DNA of 64,000 bases from Cymodocea nodosa (lineage: Eukaryota > Streptophyta > Magnoliopsida > Alismatales > Cymodoceaceae): positions 2,192,501 to 2,256,500 of the forward strand of contig CM072342.1 of the NCBI GenBank assembly GCA_036874045.1. Direction: 5' to 3'. The notes under the pieces are model-generated. The model worked only from the letters and a program-made list of their open reading frames with translations, made no database searches and was not told where the DNA came from. This document shows, in pieces, positions 1-13,453 of this stretch. How positions within the stretch are numbered: the first letter of the stretch is position 1; each line of letters begins with the position of its first letter. Made by a program: the position numbers and the translations under genes.

Positions 1-148
1 GAAAATCACGTGGATCCCATACTTGGTAATTGTTACAATGGAAAAGTTTTTTCACTTCCATTCAACGTCTACCTAAAAAAAACAAAAAATCCCAACTCGA
101 TTCCATAACAAGGGGAGCAAAAACGGAATTACGCAACAAGAACAATAC

Positions 149-562
149 CCTGAGAAAAGAGACGATCCTCTCCTGCTCCTCGATCTCCACGAAATGCTTC
201 TTCCACCTATCCCAGTTCCACTCCACTTTCTCCTCCTCCCTCTTCACCACACCTTCCGCCCCAACCCCCACCTCCCCTTCCTCCCCCTCTCTCTCTTTGC
301 TCCTCAACGACGCCACGTAATCCTCCCACCGCCTCGCCACCGACTTAACCGCGTCCTGCAGCAACGCGTCCCAGGTCCTACGCCTTCTCCCGGGATCGTC
401 CGCCCCGGAGGAGGTCTGGCAGCAGCAGATCGTCGACTGCGGATGCCTCGACGGCGGGAGTCTCGGAAGAGAGAGGAATCTACAGGTGGCCGAGAGCTTG
501 CTAGGGTTGGGGTTGGCGGAAGAGGCGGAGGAGTGGAATCGGGGGGACGAGAGCGTCGCCAT
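149..562 (-). CDS. EX1: EXECUTER1-like chloroplast protein, first exon only (partial)
   Basis: This is the N-terminal 138 residues of a protein resembling EXECUTER1, a thylakoid-associated protein needed for singlet-oxygen-dependent chloroplast-to-nucleus signalling. Residues 1-50 are rich in Ser, Pro and Arg and poor in acidic residues, as expected of a plastid transit peptide. A conserved WDALLQDAVKSVARRWEDYV block (64-83) follows, then an acidic linker and the motif WNWDRWKKHF (115-124) leading into EEQERIVSFLR, where the EX1 family begins its UVR-like region. The exon closes at AGG followed by a GTATTG donor; the remaining exons lie beyond the left edge of the window. I chose the ATG at 562 because it directly precedes the transit-like sequence. 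An in-frame ATG at 682 would add 40 residues. The family call rests on the remembered EX1 motif order. Confidence 0.85.
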
Positions 563-1678
563 GGGGTGGAGGAAGGAGAGAAAGTAGGGAACAGGGGGAT
601 GGATAAGAGGAACAGAGGATGTGGTGTGGTATGGTGTGGTGATCTTAACGACGCTGCCATCCATTCGACGATTGATGACCACCGGCCGAAAGAGCGATGA
701 GTTGGGACGGCAAGCGAGGGGAAGAAACCAACACCGTGACGTGAGGGAATTAGAAATAAAAAATTGACGAGATAAATATTTTTAAGTAGAATTTAAAATA
801 TCGTAGATACATATTTAATGCTTATTGTAAAGGAAACGTAATCGAATTAAATCATCTTTATTTCATGCTTCTGCCACCAAGATTCTAGATCATTTTATAA
901 AATCGAAGGAGAAAATAGAGTTAAAAATTTGACCATTATACTAAATATATCAACGTCTGAGAGCTAAATAAGTGAACATCTAAGGTTTTTTTTTTTTTTT
1001 TTGAAAATAAAGTGGAGTTCTAATGAGAAGTGAAGTCTTATGAAAGGACCGTAAATCAAGATTTGAAACACACAGACAAGCTTAGAATTTTAAATTATAT
1101 TTCAGAGTTCAAGTAAACAAGAAAAATAGAAAAGCACTAAAATCATTTTTTGTTGTCTTCCAATTTTGGAAAAATTAATTCAACAACACATTTTCATGCA
1201 CACCTTAACGTTAATGTCTAACTTTTTGAATTTGCTAGTGACTCTATTTTTGTTAAACTCAAAGTTACACTAAGGAAAAACTAGTGAATTTGCTGGTAAC
1301 AAGGCATATTCACAATCAAAATAAATGGTATAGATTCCATACATTATCTGTGTTTGAAGAGAACTACCAATAATAAAAAGAATAACAAACGACAAGCCCA
1401 TATTCTTCATTCCCTTCCCGTACCAGAATCTATACTTGAAAATGGAAATCCAAAGAATTATTACACAAAGCCGATGATCATGGCCCATGTAATTTTCGAA
1501 GAGACATAAAATATTGACTACTTTTACAGGAATCGGAGAGTGACCCCATGATTGTCTCAAAAATGGACTTTGTCGATTACCATAAGCCCCAGGGGAATCA
1601 ACGGTTGAAGAATAAGATGGCCGGTCCACCAGCCATGAATTAGTCTTTCCTCCGGAATGTACAAAACAAAGTGAGCAA
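563..1678. other. Intergenic: EX1 promoter side and EXO84B 3' flank
   Basis: No gene is supported here. The right part is the 3' flank, and probably the 3' UTR, of the minus-strand EXO84B gene, whose stop codon is at 1679-1681. A 17-base poly-T tract lies at 986-1002. A minus-strand open frame over 1270-1776 overlaps the last EXO84B exon out of frame and shows no family resemblance. Confidence 0.5.
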
Positions 1679-4600
1679 CTACATACTCCCATGAGATTTG
1701 TATGATGACATGGACAGCGCCGATACTGATGCAGTGGGACTGTTGACCTCTCTGTCATCGGCTCTAATACTGCCACTTATTTTGTCTATCCAATCTTGAG
1801 CAATTTGTGCAAACCATTCATCTTCGGGAAGCACACTGCATGCAAAACCCCAGTAAGCCCTCAGATGGCAAGGTTTAATAGATTTTCAGGAAACGGATGG
1901 AAGTTGGGGATAAACAAAACAAACATAATCAAGTGCACAAATTTCCCATTTCAAGAAGCAGCTGTAAATTTTTGTTCTGAAAAAGCAGAACACTGATAAT
2001 AAAATAAAAAATTATAGTAACGATACCTTCTTGTCAACCAGTAGAAAGAAAATATACCTGTTGAGATCCAAACCACTCAAGGAAAATGCATTGATGGCTC
2101 TTTCTATGATTTCTGAAATGACTCGACGTAAATTCCTAGATAAATAGCGTCCTTGGGATGTAAAGTGAAGTACAAATTGCATATCAAGGTAAAACTACAA
2201 AAAAGAAGCAAGATGTGTCATCACAAGAAAATGGGGTATCTGAAGAAAGAGAAGACAGCAACTAGAATAATGATCAACAAACAAGAATGATACTTGAAGC
2301 ACGATATTTGAATATCCAGTTGTGCAGTCATTTATGAAGCTTTTACAAACAGATTAATCATAATCTTAACAAGTCAGGACAAACTTAAAAGAGGTGAATC
2401 CATTTCTAGACGCTATGTACCTGCTGCAGGCCAAAAGTACCTAAAGGTCTTGGAGCATCTTCAATGTCGTCCCAAAAACTCTGGTCGTTATGAAGCCATA
2501 GGATGACAGTCTCTGTTAGCCTCATCAAAAGCAATGTAGCAAACCTCTCCCTTCCCACAAACATATCAGCAGCCGTGCTTGCCATTCTGCTCAATTTGGC
2601 AAAGAGCTCCTGAAGAGCACGAACAAAAACAGCTTAGAACCAAAAAACTATAAAAATGGTGAAAATAACCTGCAAAACTAATGCTAGTGGTATACCTACC
2701 TTTGTGAACAACAAATGTCTATAACAAATTTGTAGATAAATTCTTATGATCATATTCACACTGTTCTGAAATTGGGATGTCATAAGCACAATATAAAGAT
2801 GTAAATAAAACAATATGTCAATATCCGTACCTGAAACATTGTTGATGGATACCAGTCTGCTACATCACGCAGGTTGTCCATATTTAAATAAACATTTGCG
2901 GTCAAGTTGCATTCACCATCTTCTGTGAAGATGAGATCAAGTGCATGCTGTCTACAGAAACTGTCCTTTAATCCATCAACACAATGTTGAAGCTTCCTTT
3001 TCCATTCTTTTTGTTCAGGGATTCGGTTTTGCCTACTTCTTCGTGCATCATCCCTGCCACTTGCTTGGTTAGTAGGGACAAGTTTCATTGCTGCACGTGG
3101 GAGCAACTCTTCAGCCAACAAAGACGCATTGGCCAATAGAGCTAATTGTTGTGTTTCAGATTCTGCAGTTCTCACAATTTTATTCTCAGAACCCTCAAGC
3201 GCAGCTTCTACCTCCACTGAACTAGGTAAAGCACTTATCAACAATTTCATATAGAAATTAAATACTTTTGAAAGACCTTCCAGTGTGGAACCACCCAACT
3301 GCATGCTCAACAAAGGTCCTACGTCCTCAAGAAAATCCTGCAGATTCAAATGACGCCAAAAGAAAATAAATGTAAATAGAATTTGAACTGTGAAAAAGTT
3401 AAAAGTGTGGGTGTTATCCGTATAAAATAAAGGAAAATTACAAATTGTTTACAGCAAGTAATACCACTGAGCTTCAAGAGTAATTACAATTAAACTGAAG
3501 TTTACACCAAATACAGGAATTTTATTAACCTCTCAATTACTCGTGTCTAACATTTGATTTTAAGGTACTTAATTACTGCCTATATTAATTTCACATCTTC
3601 AGCATCACAAAATGCAAGAACTACAATATACAGAACCAATGAAAAAAGCAAGCACCCTTTTTTCCTATGGGTATCAGTACATAACTAATCCACCAATTTC
3701 TGAACGGCCTCCCAACATATTTCTTGAAAAAAGGGTTATTCATTCCTATCCTTTCATTGTAAATTGTAAGAGAAAAGATGTTGGCTGTGTCACCCAAGAA
3801 GAGAGAATTAGATGATGCATAGTTATTTCCAAAACAATTGAAGTTATTGGTGATCCCATCAAGGAATAGAAAAAAGCATGTACTATATAATCATTCTCAA
3901 AGCAGTACAGATCTAACTATTTCTAGAACGGAATAATCTAGGAAGGAGAGGAATGCTTCCCAGATAATCATATATAAACCAGGCAACCACTAACAGGTTC
4001 ATTGTTTAAATTCATTTGTGCAAGTTTATTCATCAAAACAAATGTCACCTTCATTGTCTAAAAAGACAACTGTTAATAAAAGAGCAATGTAGTAGAGTAA
4101 ATCATGCACCAAAATAAGACTTTGGAAGACACTAAAAGTTATAAAACAGACAAATAGAGAAGGCAGTGATTCTGTTGTAATCATTATTTACCTGAACCAT
4201 TGAATAGAAACGATGGGCACTGCTAGAAAGCTTGGGCTGAGAAACAATCCCAGCACTGCTGGCCATGCTAGATGTGATAGAAATGCGTGTGCCTCCAAGA
4301 GGACATGTAAGAGACCAATCATCTGCAGCTGCTAAAGCTGCAGTACTCTGTTCAATTCGTCTTAAGTTAGCATCTAATGCTTGCTCGACACTGGGCCTAA
4401 ATAGCTTCAGAAGAACAGAAGAAAGTGCTAGCCCACGAGCTTCCAGTAAGGAACAGTGTCCAAGGGCTATTTGAACACATTCTGCAGCAGCTCTTAAACC
4501 TCCAGCTGCTGCTGATGAGGCCAAAACATGCCTTTTAACAAGATGAGCAAAATCTTCTGTTTGTTTAGTTGCCCATAGTACAAGTTCTGATGCATAAGAT

Positions 4601-7600
4601 AACTCATCACCAAACACATCCAAAGAATCATTCACAGCTTGAGCAATGGCAGAAAAAATTTGTTGTGAGAGAACAGCAGTGTATGCTCCTCCATAGGAGG
4701 TAGTCGTAGGATGAATGGTTTGCATGTTATATTTAAGCCTCTGATAATGAGTGTTGAGTATTAAACTATGGCCACGAGGACCATCTCCAAGTCTTTTAAG
4801 AGCAGAAGCAGCTGCACGAAGTTCAACACCAGAGGTGGAAGATTGACAAGCAGCTTCAGCAAGTTGGTCTGATAACTTCTGTCTGCAATTAGATATAGAA
4901 GATTGCAATCTCAATATTTCATCAGGGCCTAATGTTTTCTTTTCTTTCACCTCAGCGACTATGGCTTCCCCTTCATCAAAGGCAGAAAGAGCTTCATCCA
5001 CTCTCCTCTCAGCCAACAAAACATCAAGGACATCAGGAAATTCTGTGGACCATTTCTCCAGGTCAGAAGATTCTTTATCTTCGACATTAGATATATCACC
5101 GTTGGAATCATTAGAAGAAGAAGACAATGAATCAATGTGAACTCCATCAGCTAAAGCATGAATTACAGCAACCTGTGTAGAAAGTAAATTTCTGATAGAG
5201 AGGAGCTCGCCCTCCAGGTCTGATATTTCCTTTGATGTTCTGCTCAAAAAACATGTTTACATCTCAAGAAAAGTATGCTATTAACATGAAACTCAGTAAA
5301 CTAAAGAAAACCACCACAGTATCCACAGGTTGCTAACCACCAATAGAATTGTTGTTTCCTATGACCAAAGTAGCCCATGCTTTCTCTATTTTGTGTTGTT
5401 AGTTCAACTCTCATATGAGCCAAAAAAACCAATTGATTCACACAAGAATAGGCACGCAATTTTTCTGAGGGCACATACTCTTTAAACTCAGTCCTTGACT
5501 GACATAATGCAAGTGACAGAATTGAACATCATCAAAGACCAAAAAAAATCTACTTCTAACTTGTATAATTACATCTAAAATAACATGTATATGCTAGATG
5601 AGGCTACACAATATGCATATCCACAGGGCTTGATATGCAGATTCAATGTGTTCGTGCAGAATTAATAGCCACTGATTGTGAAGGTAGGAGCAAAATTTCC
5701 TTCCCAGAAGTCTCATGCTGAACTGCACAATGAGGATCATTGAGCATTGAGTGTCCAGAGAAGAGACTTTGGAATATTGAATTCAAGAAGGATATCCAAG
5801 ACAATAAAATCACCTTATTCTCCTTCTGCTCTTCTTGAATCCAATGGCTCTGCAATATTGCCTTCTAATCCAAGTCCTTAAAATGGGTGTGGAAAAGAAT
5901 TATACTTTTCTGTTATCTCATTTCTAGTATCTTTTTGAGGTGATCAATATGGGGGAGGTGCTCTTAGCTCAAGGTTGTTCCAAGTTCATCTGGAATCATC
6001 TTATTCTCATGAACATTGGATTCTTCATGTGGTATGTTCTTCATATTGGGAACTTATTGGTACCATCTTTGAAGAAAAAGGATAGCAATTTAGCTAGTTG
6101 GAGTATATTCTGCTTTGCTTATGAGGATTGGTAACAGTGTAACACCCTCTTGTAATAAATATACGTATCAAGAGTGAGTTTTCTGGGGATGTGGAGACAT
6201 AACAATGATATGAATGGCAGAAAGCAAATTTTACCAATTTCAAATTTGGTGGACAAGGTGGATTTCACAGAATCATAGGAATTTCTGCAATTTGAATTGA
6301 GATATCATTGAATGGAAATAGGTTTCAATTAAGAACAATAAGTAATTACATGACATGATTATTTGTCCATGATTGCCTTTGTCTTCTGTTTATTTCCTTT
6401 GTCATTGATCTTGTCTATTTGACAAAATCATTCTATGGCTTTTCCCATAAATGAAGCCCCCCTTCCTTGAAGTTTCCAATTAATTTTTGTTGTTCTCTCA
6501 AAAGACAAAGTTGGGTGAAAACAATTCTTTTGAAAAAAGAGACAAGCTATCTAGCAGAGCAAGTGGAATTAACCTTATGAAGGCAGCATAATTAGCATAG
6601 ACACTTCTGCGCATTTCTTCTGCAGAAGCCTTCTTCAGATCTTGAAGGTAGGAACACAAATGCCTTATTTCCTGTGAGTTTAACAGAAAACAATCGGATT
6701 TTACTTTAAATAGCAACACAAGTTGTGGAAATCCATTGACCTAATAGTCATTCACATCACAAATATGGGGAAAAAAAAGAATATCTTGCAAATGAGAGGA
6801 ATTTATTTCAGAAAAAGGAAATATAAAGATAATTGTCAGTTAAATCTTCTGGAAATGAAAGGACAATGTTGCTTTACGATGATACTTGCAGAATATGCTC
6901 CAAAGATGTAAAAACTCAAAAGGCCTGTTAGTATACAAAATGATCATACAGCTGCTTGAGAATGGAAATAAAAAAATTTAACTCAAAATAAAACAAGCTG
7001 CCAATCTATTATGTGCAGTTGTGCACAATGAGTGTTGAAAAGTGCAAACATTATCTAACTCAAATTCCCAGTTAAAATAAAATTAATGGATTTATCTGAC
7101 TATGACACTAATGACAGATTTTTCTTGAGTCAAATATGTCATTTCAACTATAATGCTATTGGTAAGTGTCTAGGCAATGAATAAGGCTGTCAACAGATTA
7201 GGCTTAAGGCTAACTCATGACTGTCAAACTCATTTCTTCTAAACGGGATATGGGTCAGGTCATGACCCATTTATTAAAACCTCTACCTATAACCCAACCC
7301 GTTAGAAGAAAATGTGTTGGGTGGAGTTAGTAGGTTAGTATGGGTTAAATACTAAATGATTTACTGATTAAACATGTAACTAAAATATTAATATGTGAAC
7401 ATAGAAAGCAATCATAAGCAAATCAAAAATATAACTTCCTAAAATAAGAAAATCATTCTACAAAAACAAAAGTTTAAAAACTTTGGCCTAAACCCAAAAA
7501 TAATAGATAAGGTCAAATAGTTTGAACTTGACCCATTGACAATTCAGTGGGTTGGGAGATGGATGCCTGCAAATTTTTTCAACAGGAACAAAAGTGCAAG

Positions 7601-10106
7601 TTCAGGTGATTCTGGCAGTATAATGCATCTTATCTTTATGTCTGTGTAATACACTTCAACCTTAATCCAAATGAGATATTAAATATTAATATCATTGCAA
7701 AACCATATTGTATAGTGCTTAAATCAGAAGTGAATCACAGTTACTTTGTTATAGTTGTGTTAGCGTGATATTTTATTGTTAGGTAGCCCATTTCTAAATT
7801 ATATAGGTCATTAGATAACCATGTATTAGGATGTAATCCTAGGATCCATCTATAAGTAAATAATTAACTCTTATTAATAAACAATTTTCATTCTATTTCT
7901 CTAATGTCATATGATACCAGAGACATAGCTTTAGAGTTACAAAAAATGAGAGATGTCACCGCCCAAACTACAGACTGCCTCTACCACCATACCACCACTG
8001 GCTCTTCCTCTCCTTTCACCATCTCCCATCATGGCCCTTCCTCCTGATATTGTAAGCCTCTGCCAGTAGTATTCTTTGCTCTCGATGGCCTTGGAACTGG
8101 TGTGTCGACCATGTGTTCAGCTGCTGGCTGTCATTGTAACAAGCAAGTATTTGTGCCGTGGACACATGCATCCTAGTTATTAAGTTGTCCATGTGTTACG
8201 CTTACACACCTTGGGCACCTACATATGCCAAAGCACCAGATAAAAATATATTTTTATATATTTAGTATTGATCCTAGTTATATTGATCCATGTATTCTTC
8301 TTTAGAATTTTGTTAGTCAATCAATGAAAAATCTTAACAATACATCTAAGGAACTTAAAAGACAGAATTACTTCGTGTGGTTTCATACCTTCAGACATTT
8401 TTTGTTTCCATCATAAGATTTGTTATCTCACACATAATTCCCTCAATGCCATGGATATCATTTGTAAATGAATATACCATCATCTTATGGCCTATGAATG
8501 GCATAGAGGATGCAGGAACGTATTGAACTTTTCCTCTCATAGAACTACAGAACTAGACCCCAACCATTCCTTGTTGTGGGGTTTGGGTCTTTGGCAGATC
8601 ATTCTTTAGCAGGCAGAAGTGAAGAACACTATTCATGATGATAGGTGACAAGACACCTAGACCCAATGGCATCCAGTTGATACTCTTGGTCTTCCAAATA
8701 GGGTGGGATCTATTGGAAGATTAGTTTATGGAGCTCATGCATGACTGTCACAAGGACTGGGGGATATTGGAGCAGATAAAGCCACCTTAATATGAAAGAT
8801 CCCCAAGAAAAGCAGAGTTGCTTCATTTTAGAGAATATTAGCCCAAACTTGTTAAATGGGGTATACAAAATTGTATCCAAATATTTGGTAGAATGACTCA
8901 AGCTACTAATGCCTGTACTGTTTAGGGACTTCCAAACAACTTTTGTGAAAGGCTGCCAAATCTAAGATGGCTTTCTAATAGTGTAAGAAGGCATTGAAGC
9001 AATGTTTCACGAAAGGCTCATAGTTTAATGTAAAAATTAAACATGAAAAAAGCAGATGACAGTGTGCACTGGCTGTCCTTGAAATGGGGTATGTAAAATT
9101 GTATCCAAATATTTAGTAGAATGACTCAAGCTACTAATGCCTTTACCGTTTAGGGACTTCCAAACAACTTTTGTGAAGGGCGCCAAATCTAAGATGGCTT
9201 CTTATAGTGTAAAAAGGCATTGAAATGGAGGCACACGGTAAGGAACATATATTATGTATTAAGAAATTGATCACAAACAAAATTTGCTTTGTAAGGATAA
9301 AGGCATCCTCCTTAGTCTGGTTGGATGATCAACAAAGCCATGCAATTAAAGGTGATGCTCTATTCCCCGTGAAATGGATAAAGATTGTTCTAAAAACTTG
9401 ACATTGGAGTATATGGCACTCGGTGGAGGAAATAAGACTTATGCCGTCAAGCTATTACCACTTCACTTTAGAATGTGCGACTCAGGAACAAAACGGATTT
9501 GAAAGACTTCTGATGTAAGAAGGCTGAAGACAATAAAGGAAGGTTTTGACGGATTTTAGTTTTTTAAGGTGATGTAGGTATAGGCCACCGACTGAATTAC
9601 CCAAAAAAGACCTATCAAACCGTTGGGAATATGATTACGTGAAGAAAAAACCTGTGGATTTAAACGCTATAACTACTACCTAAAATAGCAATATGCAGCG
9701 CTCGTACTATACAGATCCAGCTCTCCACAATCGCAATTTAGCTATATTTACTCCACGGTATTCAAGAGAACACGAGTATCTAAGCAGAAATGTAGAAATC
9801 CTAATTTCAAGGAACCCACGTACACTAAGAAATCAAATCGAACAAGCAAAGCATCACGACAAGGATTCAAAAAAGAATCCCTTCGATAACGATCGTACGG
9901 GAGAACCGGTGAAAAGAGCTGACCTTCTCGCTCATGGTTTGGCACTTGGACTGAACATACCCATCCGGATCGAATCCATCGGTCTTGAAGATCTGGAGCT
10001 TGTCGGAGAGTTGAACCCCGTCGTCACCACCGCCGACGGCCGTGGCCGAGGCGATCACCCCCGACGAGGCCGCAGCCCTAGATCGGGACGACTTCGCCGA
10101 CGCCAT
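1679..10106 (-). CDS. EXO84B: Exocyst complex component EXO84B-like, 7 exons, 772 aa
   Basis: EXO84 is a subunit of the octameric exocyst, which tethers secretory vesicles to the plasma membrane. Exons on the minus strand, in gene order: 10106-9924, 6671-6574, 5239-4192, 3337-2831, 2609-2421, 2194-2058, 1835-1679. All junctions are GT-AG and the phases agree, giving 772 residues, close to plant EXO84B (about 750). Residues 45-125 carry the conserved Exo84/Vps51-type N-terminal region: YVQSKC, LCSYLQDLKKASAEEMRRSV, and then a heptad-rich stretch from SKEISDLEGEL. Exon 3 has KRLGDGPRGH, SYGGAYTAVLSQ, VLWATKQTEDF and LASSAAAGGLRAAAECVQIA. Exon 4 has LLANASLLAEELLPRAAMKL and FCRQHALDLIFTE. Exon 5 has ADMFVGRERFA and LWLHNDQSFWDDIE. 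The protein ends in SYKSHGSM, like the SARSHGSY tail of the B paralogue. Intron 1 (3.25 kb) carries repeats. The family call is firm; the B versus A/C assignment is inferred from length and tail. Confidence 0.95.
7168..7565. repeat. Degenerate GGGTT-rich nonautonomous element in EXO84B intron 1
   Basis: The segment opens with AAGGCTGTCAACAGATTAGG and is packed with variants of gggtcaggtcatgaccca and aacccgtt. It closes with acccattgacaattcagtgggttgg, whose reverse complement again shows TGTCAATGGGT. Short elements with TGTCAA-type ends and internal GGGTT/AACCC palindromes are common nonautonomous DNA transposons (hAT-like) in plants. The target duplication is not clear and the ends are approximate. 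A similar segment lies at 59940-60450. Confidence 0.35.
8854..9224. repeat. Two diverged direct copies of about 145 bp in EXO84B intron 1
   Basis: Copy 1 (8854-8998) and copy 2 (9082-9224) share the order aaatggggtat, attgtatccaaatattt, gtagaatgactcaagctact, tagggacttccaaacaactt, ccaaatctaagatggct and ggcattgaa. They differ by scattered substitutions and a few one-base gaps. They are separated by 83 bp. The wider 8560-9570 stretch reads like decayed repetitive DNA, but I could not assign it to a transposon family. Confidence 0.75.
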
Positions 10107-11419
10107 CTGGTGGATTCGAGTTCCTAATCCGCGGGCAAAGGCTGTAATTCAGACCTTCGACTCTCCTCCACCTTCCCGTCCCCCGTTCAAAGGAAAATTC
10201 TGGAATTGGCAGGTGGCCGGGGGTTGGAAGCAGAAATGCACCACGTCAAGGATGATGCAGGTGGCAGGAAAGGAGCATTTTTAGGAAAGCGCCTGGTGTG
10301 CTTGTCGGTCCTCAAGAAAATTTCTGATTCCGACGAGAATAAAATGAATTTTGTGCAGTAATTTTATTTTCGTTGTAAATTTTAGTATCTTACAATTTAT
10401 TTCTCTTTTGATTATGAAATCATAATTTACGTTATATGCTTTTATTTTTAGAATCAAATGTGCCAAGCAAAAGGAAATTAATGAAAAGTAATTCTTGATT
10501 TTACATATTTTGTGTATTAAAAAAAGTTTGCAAAGCTATTCTTCAATTTTCAAATGTAAATTAATATTACACAATGACAGTGGAAACTACAGAAATTTAA
10601 CAGAAATAATATAATATATTGGAAGAAAAACCACAATAATTGAAAGTGTCTGCGAAAAATCATTTGAAAAAAAAGTTAAGTTGTAAGTTAATTTTAATAT
10701 ACCATTTGATTCTGTAAATAATTAGGTACACCAGTACACCAAATGATACGTCTACTTTAAATTCTAAAATAGACATAAATGTTAAAAAATAAAAAAAAGG
10801 AAAATAATTTCATTTCCCAAAATTCTTTCAAATCGTTGACTTTTTTATGCCCCTTTCTAAATATACGAACATGTTTAAATATAAAAAAAAATTACATCTA
10901 GTCATCTATTTTACTAAGAAACCACAATTTAATTAAATTATTATGCATTAATCTGCTTAGAAATAAAAACTACATGTAACGCCGTAAAGGAAACTACTGC
11001 TGCACTCAAGAACATGAGAGTAAAGAGTAAAAAATGTTGTAGAGAATGTAGAGTTGGATTTTCCCACCTTTTCCTTGGAATCTGAACTATTTACCTTAAT
11101 AATCCAAGACGATTTGCTTTAAAATACCAATTATTATTTACGATGAGGTTGGATTTATTATAGACGCCTACAATCAAAGAATTATGTATGCTTAGATGAA
11201 TTCTAATTCAATCTAATACATACACGTCTTTTTGCCCATGTACTAATACCTGTTTGTTCTTAAACGTTGTTAAATACATTTGCCTACGTACACTATTGAA
11301 TATGGGCATAAAAGCAAACGAGTAAGAGTGCATGTTTGCACAAAAATAAGTACAAATATTGTCTAAAAGACAAGAGCGATGTGAATGAGACACAAGAGGT
11401 GTAAGTTGTTCAAATGGTA

Positions 11420-11439
11420 AGAGAGAGAGAGAGAGAGAG
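11420..11439. repeat. AG dinucleotide microsatellite
   Basis: About ten uninterrupted AG units, directly visible, in AT-rich intergenic DNA. Confidence 0.95.
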
Positions 11440-11638
11440 GGGACAATGTGAAGGTATAATAAATAAATAAAACTTTCTGCTTAGTTAATCACATTAAAAA
11501 AAAAAATTTCATTTGGATCGTTGAATGCGCGCTCATCGATAAGCTGCTAATATACAATTTTCTGATTTATGATTTTGACATCGCTATTAATTGTCACACC
11601 TATTTTGGTTACCTTTTCTTTTTCTTTTTCTTTTTAGC

Positions 11639-11725
11639 GTAACCTAATGATTGCATTGTAGCAGGTTGTAACCCAATGATTGCATCATAACAGGCTGTAG
11701 TTTAATGATTGCGTTATAACATAAG
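11639..11725. repeat. Three tandem copies of a 29-bp unit
   Basis: Units start at 11639, 11668 and 11697. Each follows the pattern gta(a/g)(c/t)(c/t)(c/t)aatgattgc(a/g)t followed by a variant of tgtagcaggtt. The third copy is the most diverged. The array sits at the left end of a 700-bp AT-rich tract that may be a decayed mobile element. No function is implied. Confidence 0.7.
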
Positions 11726-13453
11726 TGATGGTGGTCTGTTTGTACATTGAAAAATAATAAAATATTATAAAAAATAATGAAAAAGAAAATAATAAAAATT
11801 AACAAAAAAATAGTAGAAAATTAAGATATTTATGTATAAAATAAAGAATGATGAAATTTGAAATATGTGTATTTATGTATAGAACAGAAAATAATAAAAA
11901 ATCATAAATTATAAAATATTTTTTTTTATTTATAAAATAAAATATTGAAAGTAATAAATTAAATATTTTTTGTATTTATTTACAAGATAGAAAATAACAA
12001 AATTTGTTATAAATAATATAAGATAAAGTCATTTATGATAATTGTTACAACATAAAATACATTTTATACATCTTTATTATTCTACATATCTCTCGTAATA
12101 TCAATTATCATCTATTAAATACATAAATAATTTTTATATCAAAATTACATATTGTTAATATATTTTGTGATAATTCATATTTTCTTTTCTTTTATTTTTC
12201 ATTAGTTTTAGAGATCAGAATGTTAAAAAATGAAAAAAAAATAATTCTTATATATCGAAAAAAAAGACAAAAAATAACGAAAAATCATTTAATATACAAA
12301 TACTAAAAAATGTTAAATTTTTTTTTGTTATTTTCTAAATACACAAATACCCTCTTAATTACATTCTTTGTTTTTTTTTTTTTGTTGATCGCGTAACGAT
12401 GGATCCATTACAATAATATCGTTTGTTTTCATCTTTCGAATGTTATTTTTACTTCGTTATCTACTAGTATGGTTTATTGATGATTAGTTTTTATTGACCT
12501 TGTTAAGATGGAACCCACGAAAGGATTGTATGAACATGTAGTAGTGGCATGACGTTATTTGTTACTGTAAATTTATCTTCAATGAAGATGGATACACGTT
12601 GGAACATAAAAATTGGTCTATTAGAGGAATAAATATGCAGATTATTCTTCTTACCATAACACGAGCTTGAGTTGACTTTGAGTTTTAGGCGAGCAGATTT
12701 CAGAGTGGGACTCCACCAAATAGGGCTTATTTATCACTCCATAAAAGGGCAATAAGGATTGTTATTGTATTGAAAATAAAAGTGAGACTAAAAGAGATAA
12801 GAATTCCAAAGAAAATTTAAAGCTCAATTGAAGTTGTCAAAGTACTCAACATCATAATTGTTGGGCATCGCTTTACTTCAAATACCCATAACACAAGGTA
12901 TGTTAAACACCACCACCGTCCGATGAGATGAAAGCAAGATCTAAATTTTTTTCAACTGCATGTCATAAACCGGTCACACGAACCTTCTTTTCCTGGATTA
13001 TAGAAGAGCTTAAGCACATTGAACCTCTCATCGATTTCAGATTAACTACTTACGTTACAATACAAATCTTCGAATGAAAAATATGAAGAATCACATTTCA
13101 TGATAGTTCATTAACATCCGTCATTACCGTACTTCGTAGATGAATATGAAGGAACTTTGCACAACAAGAAAAAAAAATTCCACAATTGGAAGCAGCATCA
13201 CGGCGTGGATTTTTCAGAAAGCCTGTTGAACACCCCACTATTCCAGCATCATGTGTTTTCGGCATCAATGAGAGATTGATGGAATAATGGTGCCAAGCTT
13301 CTAGAACTGTACGGAACTATGATGTCTTGAATGACGGTGATCATCCTCTAAAAGCTGTGTTTGCAACATTATGGAGTTCGTTGTCAAAGGAGGTTCATAT
13401 GGATGAGCTAGTCCTGCAAAATTATCCACCTCGAGAGTATCCCAATTGCATCT

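Larger units (their letters stand above)
10107..13453. other. Intergenic: EXO84B promoter side to FkbM-type gene 3' flank
   Basis: No coding gene is supported. 10107-10290 is the GC-richer 5' flank of EXO84B. From about 10300 to 12420 the sequence is very AT-rich and holds an AG microsatellite, a triple 29-bp repeat and many A/T runs. 13150-13453 is the likely 3' UTR side of the minus-strand methyltransferase-like gene. Short open frames here look random. Confidence 0.5.

Noticed and set aside
194-700. Plus-strand open frame of 168 codons
   Set aside because: It is antisense to the EX1 first exon, Arg-rich from GC bias, and has no family resemblance.
1270-1776. Minus-strand open frame of 168 codons
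   Set aside because: It overlaps the last EXO84B exon in a different frame; the EXO84B frame there matches the family C-terminus.
5640-6140. Open frames on both strands in EXO84B intron 2
   Set aside because: Short, no conserved motif, and not supported as exons by splice sites in phase.
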